Assembly (NCBI GenBank): GCA_012797715.1
Contig: JAAZOO010000381.1
Location: forward strand, 1-6,315
Source: Geobacteraceae bacterium
Lineage (GTDB): Bacteria > Desulfobacterota > Desulfuromonadia > Geobacterales > Geobacteraceae
DNA: 6,315 bases
Reading direction: 5' to 3'
In this document: positions 1 to 6,209 of the stretch, in pieces
Position numbering within the stretch: the stretch's first letter is position 1
How the letters are laid out: every line of letters begins with the position of its first letter
Translations under genes and position numbers: made by a program
Notes under the pieces: model-generated
What the model was told of the DNA's origin: nothing
Seen by the model: the letters and a program-made list of their open reading frames with translations, nothing else
Database searches by the model: none

Positions 1-345
1 GATCTCCATACCCTCTCGCCCCAGAAACACGGTCTGTTGATGGGAGAGCTCATGCGGTCCAGTCTCAACAGCCGCTGCGGCTACCGCATCGTGCAGGCGG
101 AATTTTCCTCCTATTTCCGGCTTTCGGAAAACGGTCTGGTGGTCCTTTCCCGGAACAGCGCGGACATCAAGAGCAGGGAATACCGGCAGTCCGAGTGCGT
201 GGTGGGAACCTACAGCTTCGTGGGCGCGAAATTGATTGTCACGGTGCGGCGCATCAGCACCCTGACCGGCAGGATCACCAGGATGGTGACCCGGGAGATC
301 GACTACACCTGCTCGGGGGACACCGTCAGCCACTGGGTGAGGTAG
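1..345 (+). CDS. FlgO-family outer membrane protein (3' part; start lies before the window)
   Basis: The reading frame is open from the first base to a TAG stop, giving 114 C-terminal residues. It has no proper start in the window: the in-frame ATGs at 40 and 52 fall inside the conserved domain. The visible part resembles the FlgO domain. A helical stretch (LLMGELMRSSLNSRCGYRIV) is followed by an 'ENGLVVLSRN' segment, then 'VVGTYSFVGAKLIVTVRRI', and finally a 'TLTGRITRMV' turn. This matches the family pattern of LSR(D/N), then vxGTY, then a beta-strand ending in tG. FlgO proteins are outer-membrane or lipoprotein components linked to flagellar stability or motility in Vibrio. The signal peptide or lipobox would lie upstream and cannot be seen. 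The gene converges on the FlhB-domain gene, 56 bp away. Family assignment is by pattern recognition only. A related secreted protein of unknown role is the alternative. Confidence 0.72.
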   Translation, partial: DLHTLSPQKHGLLMGELMRSSLNSRCGYRIVQAEFSSYFRLSENGLVVLSRNSADIKSREYRQSECVVGTYSFVGAKLIVTVRRISTLTGRITRMVTREIDYTCSGDTVSHWVR

Positions 346-359
346 GATCATTCAACCTC

Positions 360-410
360 AAAACGGCAGGTGGAGTCGTCAGGAGTGAACGAAGGACGAC
401 TTCACCTGTC
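360..410 (-). terminator. Candidate Rho-independent terminator of the minus-strand operon
   Basis: Positions 365-380 pair with 395-410 to form a 16-bp stem. It contains two G-T wobbles (366/409 and 373/402) and no other mismatch, and closes a 14-nt loop (381-394). Read on the minus strand, the stem is followed after one base by TTTT (complement of 360-363). This gives a stem plus short U-tract. In the plus direction there is no T-run after the stem, so it should not terminate the FlgO gene efficiently. The stem includes the TGA stop (402-404) of the FlhB-domain gene. The U-tract is short and the loop is large, so termination strength is uncertain. Confidence 0.6.
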
Positions 411-701
411 CGTTCCCGGGGATTCCGCCCGCGGCATCCCCTGCTCCAGCCAGTAGAGCCACGCCAGCAGTTCAGCCACCGCTGCGTAGAGTTCGGGCGG
501 GATGTGCCTGTCCAGGTCCAGGTGCATGAGCATGCCTACCAGCTCGGGGGACTCGTGCACGTACACGCCGGCCTCACGGGCAAGATTGATGATGGCCTCG
601 GCGGTCTCCCCCTCACCCTTTGCAATCACCCGCGGCGCATAGTCGCCCTTCCGGTACGCCAGGGCCGCCGCCCTGCGCTCACGCTCCTTCCGGTTCTTCA
701 T
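402..701 (-). CDS. Stand-alone FlhB C-terminal-domain protein (FhlB/YlqH-like, EscU/YscU/HrcU family)
   Basis: This 99-residue protein matches the cytoplasmic C-terminal domain of the flagellar/type III export switch protein FlhB. It has a basic N-terminus (MKNRKERERR). Residues 20-31 (DYAPRVIAKGEG) correspond to the APxVxAKG segment just after the FlhB autocleavage site. A helix/loop with 'ESPELVGML' (50-58) follows, then 'IPPELYAAVAELLAWLY' (67-83), the signature end of the domain. The four FlhB membrane helices and the NPTH cleavage motif are absent, as in FhlB/YlqH proteins, so it resembles the cleaved C fragment made directly. Related stand-alone domains (FlhX of Helicobacter) can stand in for the FlhB C fragment. 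I chose ATG 701 because it gives the family length and has AAGGAG (719-714) upstream, although the 12-nt spacer is long. A longer frame from 743 would add 14 unconserved residues. The start overlaps the FliK-like gene by 23 bp, suggesting translational coupling. Confidence 0.88.
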   Translation of the reverse strand: MKNRKERERRAAALAYRKGDYAPRVIAKGEGETAEAIINLAREAGVYVHESPELVGMLMHLDLDRHIPPELYAAVAELLAWLYWLEQGMPRAESPGTDR

Positions 702-2256
702 GGCGCACCACCACTCCTTGTACCTCGATGCCGACCGCCGCAAGGCGCTCTCTCAAGTCTCCGGTTCGCGCTCCCAGCAGGGATGCCGACTCCGTCGACG
801 CCGCGGACAGGGACAGGTTCAGATCCTTTCCCTCCAGATTGATCACCGCGGCCACCCTTCCCAGGTTGGGCAGGTCTAGGCGCAGGGTGGTCCGCCACCC
901 GTGATCCTCCCCCTCTTCGGGATGCGCCTCCCGCTCTTCCACTTCCCACTCCATGGGCTGCCCCTGCCATGCCTCCCCCTGCCAGAGCACTATCCCCGAG
1001 TTCAACAGATTCAGCTGTTGACGGACAAGGGGAAGGGTCCGGCTGTCGGCGATTTCTCCCTGAAGGGGGGACGAAGCCGGGAAAGCATCCTTCCCCTCCC
1101 GCTCCTCACCGGGCGAAATGCCGGGTGTCCCCGCGGCGGGGGTCCGGACTGCATCATTGCCTGCGTCCGGCGCCATGGCGGTCGATCCGTGCCGGGGGGG
1201 TCCGGCGTTGCGCTCAACCTCCGCGCGCGGCGCTTGGACAGGGGCGTCCGGCGCCTTCTTTTCCAGAAGAGCGGGGTCGAGTTGACCGTAGGTTTCCTTC
1301 AGCAGGCGTGCCCGCTGCTCCGCGCCGCTGAGGGCCGCACGGTCTGCGGCGGGCCCGGCGGCCTGGCTTTCCGGCTGAGGAGCCCCGACCCCTCGGCCCG
1401 AATCACCTTCCGCCGGCCCCTTCCCGGCAGCGGCCCTCGCGGAAAGCTCTCCCCTCTCAGGCCGGCCCTCAGGCATGACACGCCCATCCCGGGCAGGAGC
1501 CTCGGCCGATGCCTGCTCCCTTCCGGATGCCCCGGCTCCCTTCTCTTCCCGTTGTGAAGGGATAGCGGCATCGGGCGGCTCCCTCTCCGGCGGCATGCCG
1601 GAAACCGCCGGCTCCGCGGGTGTCCCCCCCTCCGCTCGCGCCGTCACGGTTGATTCCGGCATGTTCCCACGCGTGTCCGGCCTGGACAGGGTCCCCTGCG
1701 GCTCGCGCAGGACCTCCGCCAGGGGCCGCTCCCCTTGGGCCCATTCCTTCAGGTGCGATTCGTAGAAAAGGCCGCTTTCCCCCAATGCCCGGCGGAGCCG
1801 CCCGGCCAGCCGCGCCGTGTCGACCGGCGGACCGTCCAGTACGGGCTCCGGAACCGGAAGGGAAGGTAGGGCGGTCCCGGAGACCGGACCTGAATCGCTC
1901 AGGATCTGTTTCACCAGTTGCCCGGCAGGGCTCAGGGTTACGGGGGTGCCGCTGAGCGTGTTCCCGGCAAGGGCGAAGGTGGGTCGGCCGTCCTGGTGGA
2001 GAAAGGTCATGCGCAGGGAATCACCGATCTGAACCCGCGAGGGGAGGTCCATGGCGAACAGGTGGGAGGAGATTCTGACGAGGGACATCCCGTCCTCGTA
2101 TTTCCCCATCACCGTGGCCAGCACCTCGGTTCCCGGCGACAGGACGAGCCGGGCCGGCGGCCCTTCTCCGCCGCGCGGTTGAGCCCCGGGCTCTCCGAGA
2201 CCCCGGATGTTCTGCAGGAACTGTATCACTGTTTCACGTATGCTCGGCACGGTCAT
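679..2256 (-). CDS. FliK-like flagellar hook-length control family protein
   Basis: This 525-residue protein has the three-part layout of FliK-type proteins. Residues 1-190 are structured. They include a small beta-rich region (about 35-100, 'LSPGTEVLATVMGKYEDG') and the motif 'GLFYESHLKEWAQGERPL' (162-179), which recurs in FliK-like proteins of other Proteobacteria. Residues about 190-395 are a Pro/Ala/Gly/Glu/Arg-rich, probably disordered linker. Residues about 400-520 match the Flg_hook C-terminal domain: 'PLVRQQLNLLNSGIVLWQG', an acidic turn, 'LRLDLPNLGRVAAVINLEG', and a last amphipathic part with 'LRERLAAVGIEVQGV'. FliK is a secreted ruler that makes FlhB switch from rod/hook to filament substrates. 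ATG 2256 is directly preceded by an in-frame TGA, so the protein cannot be longer. The GGGGTGA before it touches the ATG, and the GTG at codon 3 would have better spacing. It lies 10 bp after the MFS gene and overlaps the FlhB-domain gene. It may not be the main FliK of this genome. Confidence 0.82.
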   Translation of the reverse strand: MTVPSIRETVIQFLQNIRGLGEPGAQPRGGEGPPARLVLSPGTEVLATVMGKYEDGMSLVRISSHLFAMDLPSRVQIGDSLRMTFLHQDGRPTFALAGNTLSGTPVTLSPAGQLVKQILSDSGPVSGTALPSLPVPEPVLDGPPVDTARLAGRLRRALGESGLFYESHLKEWAQGERPLAEVLREPQGTLSRPDTRGNMPESTVTARAEGGTPAEPAVSGMPPEREPPDAAIPSQREEKGAGASGREQASAEAPARDGRVMPEGRPERGELSARAAAGKGPAEGDSGRGVGAPQPESQAAGPAADRAALSGAEQRARLLKETYGQLDPALLEKKAPDAPVQAPRAEVERNAGPPRHGSTAMAPDAGNDAVRTPAAGTPGISPGEEREGKDAFPASSPLQGEIADSRTLPLVRQQLNLLNSGIVLWQGEAWQGQPMEWEVEEREAHPEEGEDHGWRTTLRLDLPNLGRVAAVINLEGKDLNLSLSAASTESASLLGARTGDLRERLAAVGIEVQGVVVRHEEPEGA

Positions 2257-2266
2257 TCACCCCGGT

Positions 2267-3466
2267 TCATGGCCGGCTTTCGTCGGTGCGGGCCACATTG
2301 CGCAGGAACAGCCAGGAGAGCAGCGGCAGGAGCAGGAGGAAGCCGTAGAGGAGGACATGGAACGCCTGCTGCACTCCCATGCGGTCGGCCAGCCTGCCCA
2401 CCAGGGGGCCGCTGACGATGAAGGCGATGCGGAACGAGAGGGACTGGAGCGACAGGATGCTCGCCCGCTCCGACGACCGGCTTTCGTTCTGGGTATAGTG
2501 GAGGAAGATCGGTCCCCGCAGCCCGCGCATGGCGGTGAGCAGGTAATAGAACAGGAAGCCGAGTGTCCCGCCCACCAGGCCGAGGCCCGCGTATCCGGCC
2601 AGGATCATGGCGCAGAACAGGAAGATTCCCTTCCGGTCCCCGAGGGAAGCGTGGACCCGGTGGCTCGCCAGGGCGAACACCGCCACCATCAGATTGGCGC
2701 CGGCCCAGGCCGGGCCGAACCAGGCCAGGGGCACGCCGTTCTCCCGCATGTAGGGCTGGATCAGCCACACCGGATAGAAGGAGGCGATGCCGAGGAGCGT
2801 GTTCAGCAGGATGATAGCCCGGAGGCGCCGGTTGTCCAGGAATGCATAGCTGGTAATCCGCAGGGCCTCGCCCAGGTGGCTGTGGGTGGAGATGCCCGTG
2901 TCCCGGGGAGGCTCCTTCATGGTGCGCACCACGGAAAAGGCCGCGGCCCAGACCCCTATCTGGAGGAAAAACGGGAGCAGGGGCATGGCCGCGTACATGA
3001 CACCGGCGAACAGGGCGCCCAGGGCCTCCCCGGTCTGGGAAAAACCGTTCACCCTCCCCTCGTAGCGGGCGTACTGCCCTTCCTTCCCCTCGGCCAGGAG
3101 GGTCTCGTAGAGGAGGGCGCTGTCGGAACCGCTGATGAAGGAGAGTGCCGTGCCCAGGAGGATCTCCGCCGCAAGCACCTCTCCGAAGGAGCCTGCAACG
3201 GTGTAGAGCCCCCAGCCCGCGGTGCCGATGACGGTGGCGATGCTGAGGGCGGTGCGGTACCCGAGGCGGTCGCTCACATAGCCGGAGGGGTACTCCAGGA
3301 GCACGGTGGCCGCGGAAAAAATCCCCTGCAGGACCAGTATCTCGGTGAGGCTCAGGCCGATATGGTCTTTCCAGAACAGGGTGATGATCGCCATGGGGAA
3401 CAGGGTCTTCTGGAGGAAGGCGAAGGCGTAGAGCTTTCCGATGTTTGCATGGAAGGGCGTCACCAT
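2267..3466 (-). CDS. Major facilitator superfamily (MFS) transporter
   Basis: This 399-residue, strongly hydrophobic protein has about 12 predicted membrane helices, roughly at residues 13-32, 43-62, 75-92, 97-118, 145-163, 165-182, 216-236, 249-270, 280-298, 301-320, 341-358 and 371-388. The MFS motif A between helices 2 and 3 is clear: 'EYPSGYVSDRLGYRTALS' (58-75). A weaker copy occurs in the second half as 'GPLVGRLADRMG' (353-364). Helix 4 carries 'GSDSALLYETL' (113-123), and 'ERASILSLQSLSFRI' (333-347) precedes helix 11. Both patterns occur in a subgroup of uncharacterised MFS exporters. The substrate cannot be told; a small-molecule or drug exporter is a guess. ATG 3466 is chosen because the hydrophobic core begins shortly after it, and because a longer frame (to 3718) would add an unconserved Arg/Pro/Ser-rich stretch overlapping the upstream gene. 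GGGTGGGG precedes the ATG as a weak ribosome binding site. It lies 10 bp after the phosphoesterase gene and 10 bp before the FliK-like gene. Confidence 0.9.
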   Translation of the reverse strand: MVTPFHANIGKLYAFAFLQKTLFPMAIITLFWKDHIGLSLTEILVLQGIFSAATVLLEYPSGYVSDRLGYRTALSIATVIGTAGWGLYTVAGSFGEVLAAEILLGTALSFISGSDSALLYETLLAEGKEGQYARYEGRVNGFSQTGEALGALFAGVMYAAMPLLPFFLQIGVWAAAFSVVRTMKEPPRDTGISTHSHLGEALRITSYAFLDNRRLRAIILLNTLLGIASFYPVWLIQPYMRENGVPLAWFGPAWAGANLMVAVFALASHRVHASLGDRKGIFLFCAMILAGYAGLGLVGGTLGFLFYYLLTAMRGLRGPIFLHYTQNESRSSERASILSLQSLSFRIAFIVSGPLVGRLADRMGVQQAFHVLLYGFLLLLPLLSWLFLRNVARTDESRP

Positions 3467-3476
3467 TTCCCCACCC

Positions 3477-4049
3477 TCACTCCACCTCGTCCACATCCCG
3501 TCCCGAAAGCACGGAAAGAGGCTCCTCCGCGGTGACGTCGTATCCCGGCCTGGCGTACCCGTCCTTTTCCTTGATGAGAAGCCAGTTGTCGGCCCTGCCG
3601 CCCCAGCGGGTCCTGACCAGGGCGAATCCGCCGCGCAGTTTTTCCCCGCAGATCCGGATATTGGCGGCCCCCCTTTCCAGCATCTCGGCGAAGGGCTCCC
3701 CCTCTCCCGCCGGTTCAAAGGTCCCCCGGTCCCAGACGATGACCCGGCCCGCGCCGTACTCGCCCTCCGGTATGCTCCCCTCGAAATCCCCGTACTCCAG
3801 GGGATGGTCCTCCACCGCCACCGCCAGCCGCTTGTCGGCCGGGTCCAGGCTCGGCCCCTTGGGCACGGCCCAGCTCTTCAGCACCCCCCCCTCTTCCAGG
3901 CGCAGGTCGTAGTGGAGGGTGCGGGCGTGGTGTTTCTGGATCACGAAGCGAGCCGGAAGCCCCCCCTGCAGCGGAGGGGAGCCCTTCTCCCCATCCGGTT
4001 CCGGGGTGCGGGCGAAGTCGCGCTTTGAGCGGTATTTTTCAAGGGACAT
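3477..4049 (-). CDS. Stand-alone LigD-type DNA 3'-phosphoesterase domain protein
   Basis: This 190-residue protein is a full 3'-phosphoesterase (PE) domain, as found at the N-terminus of bacterial DNA ligase D. That module trims 3'-phosphates and 3'-ribonucleosides at broken DNA ends. The core 'FVIQKHHARTLHYDLRLE' (35-52) supplies His40, His46, Asp48 and Arg50. 'AVEDHPLEYGDFEGSIPEGE' (78-97) supplies His82 and Tyr86. These correspond, with a constant offset of two, to the metal and phosphate ligands His42, His48, Asp50, Arg52, His84 and Tyr88 of Pseudomonas aeruginosa LigD. Further family motifs are 'LKSWAVPKGPSLDP' (57-70), 'GAGRVIVWDRGTFE' (99-112) and 'NWLLIKEKDGYA' (155-166). All catalytic positions look intact. 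No ligase or polymerase domain follows; the protein stops after 'PLSVLSGRDVDEVE'. ATG 4049 has AGGGAA at suitable spacing. A longer frame from 4076 would begin inside the 4061-4120 repeat. No Ku gene is in the window. Confidence 0.92.
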   Translation of the reverse strand: MSLEKYRSKRDFARTPEPDGEKGSPPLQGGLPARFVIQKHHARTLHYDLRLEEGGVLKSWAVPKGPSLDPADKRLAVAVEDHPLEYGDFEGSIPEGEYGAGRVIVWDRGTFEPAGEGEPFAEMLERGAANIRICGEKLRGGFALVRTRWGGRADNWLLIKEKDGYARPGYDVTAEEPLSVLSGRDVDEVE

Positions 4050-4055
4050 GGTGTT

Positions 4056-4061
4056 TTCCCT
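4056..4061 (-). promoter_or_regulatory. Ribosome binding site of the phosphoesterase gene
   Basis: AGGGAA on the minus strand lies 6 nt before ATG 4049. It supports this ATG over the in-frame ATG at 4076, which lies in the loop of the left hairpin. Its first base is the last base of the repeat element, so folding of the repeat in mRNA could influence access to it (inference). Confidence 0.5.
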
Positions 4062-4120
4062 GTAGGGGCAAACCATGTGTTTGCCCTTCGGAATGGGCGA
4101 TCACAAGGATCGCCCTTACG
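4061..4120. repeat. 60-bp inverted pair of hairpin units (REP doublet / REPIN-like)
   Basis: Two hairpins stand back to back. The left has arms 4066-4073 and 4079-4086 (GGGCAAAC/GTTTGCCC, loop CATGT). The right has arms 4095-4102 and 4108-4115 (GGGCGATC/GATCGCCC, loop ACAAG). An 8-nt spacer, TTCGGAAT, separates them. Reading the right one on the minus strand shows that both are copies of one unit: GTAG or GTAA, then an 8-bp stem with loop CWTGT. They are identical at 19 of 25 positions. Two stem pairs differ in a compensatory way (A-T versus G-C, and A-T versus T-A), so the fold is preserved. Outer ends GTAG (4062-4065) and TTAC (4116-4119) are also complementary, allowing one long alternative stem. 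This is the arrangement of REP doublets spread by RAYT transposases. The element fills most of the gap between transketolase and the phosphoesterase gene, and its left end touches the latter's ribosome binding site. Confidence 0.8.
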
Positions 4121-4133
4121 ACTGCAAGGCGCG

Positions 4134-6146
4134 TTATCCCGCCGCCCCCACCAGCTCCTTGGCCCTGGCCACCACATTCTCCACGGTGAAGCCGAATCGC
4201 CTGAACAGCTCGCCTGCCGGGGCGCTGGCGCCGAAACGGTCCAGGGCGAGGATCCCGCCCCGGTCGCCGACCCACTCCCGCCACCCCAGGGAAGCGCCCG
4301 CCTCCACCGCCAGCCTTGCCGTCACATCGGGAGGGAGGACCCGGTCTCGATACGTCATGGGCTGCTCGCGGAACAGCTCCCAGCTTGGAAGGCTGACCAC
4401 CCGGGCGTCGATCCCCTCCGCTGCCAGCCGCTGTTGCGCCTCCAGGACGAGCTGCACCTCCGACCCTGTCGCCAGGAGAATCACCCGGGGCGTCGCGCCC
4501 CTCTCCCGAGACAGGACATACCCTCCCTTCAGGAGCCCTTCTGCGGGAGCCACGACGCTCCGGTCGAATACCGGGAGATTCTGGCGGGTAAGAACCAGCA
4601 GCGTGGGGCCGTCCATCCTCTCCATGGCGGAGCGCCACGCCCAGGTCGTCTCATTGGCGTCGGCCGGACGTATCACGCGGAGATTGGGCATGGCGCGGAG
4701 GGAGGCCAGATGCTCCACCGGCTGGTGGGTGGGTCCGTCCTCTCCCACGCCGATGGAATCATGGGTCATGACGTAGATCACCGGGAGCCCCATGAGGGCC
4801 GCCATGCGTATGGCAGGCCGGGCATAGTCGGTGAAGACGAAGAAGGTGGCGGCATAGGGCCGGATCCCGCCGTGCAGGGCCATGCCCGAGGCGCAGGCGG
4901 CCATGGCGTGTTCCCGGATCCCCCAGGCGATGTTCCGGCCTGCCGGGTCATCCCGTTCCAGGTATCCGCTCCCGGCAATCAGGGACTTGGTGGAAGGGGA
5001 GAGATCGGCGCTCCCGCCCACCAGCCACGGCACCCTGGCGGCGACAGCGTTCAGCACCGTGCCCGAGGCGGCGCGGGTGGCGACCGCCTTTTCCGGGGAA
5101 AAGACGGGCAGGTCCGCGTCCCACCCGGGGGGAAGGACCCCGGCACGGGACGCGTCCAGCCGGTCTGCCAGATCGGGATAGGCCTGCCGGTAGTCGTCGA
5201 GCCGGGCGTTCCACTCCTCCTCCAGCCTGATGCCCCGTTCCACGGCCTTGCCCATATGGGAACGCACCTCTTCGGGCACGAAAAACGTCTCCTCCTCGGG
5301 CCAGCCGTAGCATCTCTTCGTCAGCCGGACCTCCTCCTCTCCCAGGGGCTCGCCGTGGGCCGACGGGGAGTCCTGCCGGTTGGGCGATCCGTACCCGATA
5401 TGGGAGCGGACGATAATCAGCGAGGGTCGATCCTCTTCATCACGGGCCTCCTCGAAGGCCCTGGACAGGGCGTCCAGGTCGTCGGCCCGATCCCCCACAT
5501 CAATGACGTGCCAGCCGTAGGACTGGAAGCGCCGGGACGCGTTGTCCGAACAGGAAAGGGCCGTGCTCCCCTCGATGGTGATGCGGTTGTCGTCGAAGAC
5601 GCAGATCAGCTTCCCCAGCCCCAGGTGGCCTGCCAGGGAGGCGGCCTCGTGGGATGCTCCCTCCATGAGATCGCCGTCACCGCACAACACCCAGGTGCGG
5701 TGGTCGATGATTGCGTGGCCGGGACGGTTGAACACCGCCGCAAGGTGGGCCTCGGCCATCGCCATTCCTACGCCGTTCATGATCCCCTGTCCCAGAGGGC
5801 CGGTGGTGGTTTCCACGCCGGGGGTATGCCCGTATTCCGGGTGTCCCGGCGTCCGGCTCCCCCACTGGCGGAAATTCTTCAATTCCTCCAGGGACAGGTC
5901 ATACCCCGTCAGATGGAGCATGGAATACAGGAGCATGGAGGCGTGACCGATGGAGAGGATGAACCGGTCCCTGTTGAACCACCCGGGATTTTTGGGATTG
6001 AAGCGGTGGAACCGGCTCCACAGGACGTAGGCCAGGGGCGCCAGCGCCATGGGAGTTCCGGGGTGACCCGATTGGGCCTGCTGGACCGCATCCATGGACA
6101 GGGTGCGGATGGTGTCGATGCTCAGTCTGTCGATATCGTGCGTCAT
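4134..6146 (-). CDS. tkt: Transketolase
   Basis: This complete 670-residue, thiamine-diphosphate-dependent enzyme has the usual length of bacterial transketolases (about 660-680). It moves two-carbon ketol units between sugar phosphates in the non-oxidative pentose phosphate pathway, in the cytoplasm. The N-terminal PP domain carries 'SGHPGTPMALAPL' (26-38, His28), 'SIGHAS' (65-70, His68), 'TTGPLGQGIMNGVGMAM' (114-130), the cofactor/metal motif 'GDGDLMEGASHEAASLAGH' (156-174) ending at Asn187, and 'AHGEPLG' (263-269, His264). The Pyr domain carries 'WGIREHAMA' (408-416) with catalytic Glu412, and the phosphate-binding loop 'THDSIGVGEDGPTHQPVEHL' (461-480), followed by Arg521. The C-terminal domain includes 'ILLATGSEVQL' (556-566). 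No key residue appears to be missing. ATG 6146 is chosen because family members begin shortly before 'IDTIRTLSMDAV' and AAGGAG lies upstream. The frame could extend to 6284, but that part is unconserved. It is first in the minus-strand cluster. Confidence 0.97.
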   Translation of the reverse strand: MTHDIDRLSIDTIRTLSMDAVQQAQSGHPGTPMALAPLAYVLWSRFHRFNPKNPGWFNRDRFILSIGHASMLLYSMLHLTGYDLSLEELKNFRQWGSRTPGHPEYGHTPGVETTTGPLGQGIMNGVGMAMAEAHLAAVFNRPGHAIIDHRTWVLCGDGDLMEGASHEAASLAGHLGLGKLICVFDDNRITIEGSTALSCSDNASRRFQSYGWHVIDVGDRADDLDALSRAFEEARDEEDRPSLIIVRSHIGYGSPNRQDSPSAHGEPLGEEEVRLTKRCYGWPEEETFFVPEEVRSHMGKAVERGIRLEEEWNARLDDYRQAYPDLADRLDASRAGVLPPGWDADLPVFSPEKAVATRAASGTVLNAVAARVPWLVGGSADLSPSTKSLIAGSGYLERDDPAGRNIAWGIREHAMAACASGMALHGGIRPYAATFFVFTDYARPAIRMAALMGLPVIYVMTHDSIGVGEDGPTHQPVEHLASLRAMPNLRVIRPADANETTWAWRSAMERMDGPTLLVLTRQNLPVFDRSVVAPAEGLLKGGYVLSRERGATPRVILLATGSEVQLVLEAQQRLAAEGIDARVVSLPSWELFREQPMTYRDRVLPPDVTARLAVEAGASLGWREWVGDRGGILALDRFGASAPAGELFRRFGFTVENVVARAKELVGAAG

Positions 6147-6155
6147 GATTGCGCT

Positions 6156-6161
6156 CTCCTT
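6156..6161 (-). promoter_or_regulatory. Ribosome binding site of transketolase
   Basis: AAGGAG on the minus strand lies 9 nt before ATG 6146, within the longer purine run GGAAGGAGAG. It is a near-consensus Shine-Dalgarno site and fixes the start at 6146 rather than at the in-frame ATGs further upstream. Confidence 0.8.
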
Positions 6162-6180
6162 CCATAGGGCGGATTCCGCT

Positions 6181-6209
6181 ACTGTACCCGCAGCAGGCAG
6201 AATGGTAAA
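6181..6209 (-). promoter_or_regulatory. Candidate sigma70 promoter for transketolase and downstream genes
   Basis: On the minus strand, TTTACC (6209-6204) and TACAGT (6186-6181) are separated by exactly 17 bp. Each matches four of six consensus bases of the -35 and -10 boxes. Transcription would begin near 6174, leaving a leader of about 28 nt that contains the strong ribosome binding site. The spacing and position are good but the boxes are only moderate, so this is a proposal. The rest of the leader (6210-6315) shows no gene, no clear terminator and no riboswitch-like structure that I could recognise. Confidence 0.4.

Noticed and set aside
2207..3535. A 442-codon open frame on the plus strand opposite the MFS gene
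   Set aside because: It has the same register relation as the frame opposite tkt, so its openness follows from codon bias of the transporter. The Gln/Glu/Gly/His-rich translation has no recognisable family.
3467..3718. N-terminal extension of the MFS gene into the phosphoesterase gene
   Set aside because: The added 84 residues are Arg/Pro/Gly/Ser-rich and overlap a well-supported gene in another frame. The membrane protein is complete from 3466.
4077..6167. A 696-codon open frame on the plus strand covering the whole transketolase gene
   Set aside because: It is in exact codon register with transketolase on the other strand. In that register a stop appears only where tkt uses TTA, CTA or TCA, codons that are rare in GC-rich genomes. 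The translation is rich in Gly, His, Gln, Arg and Pro and shows no domain.
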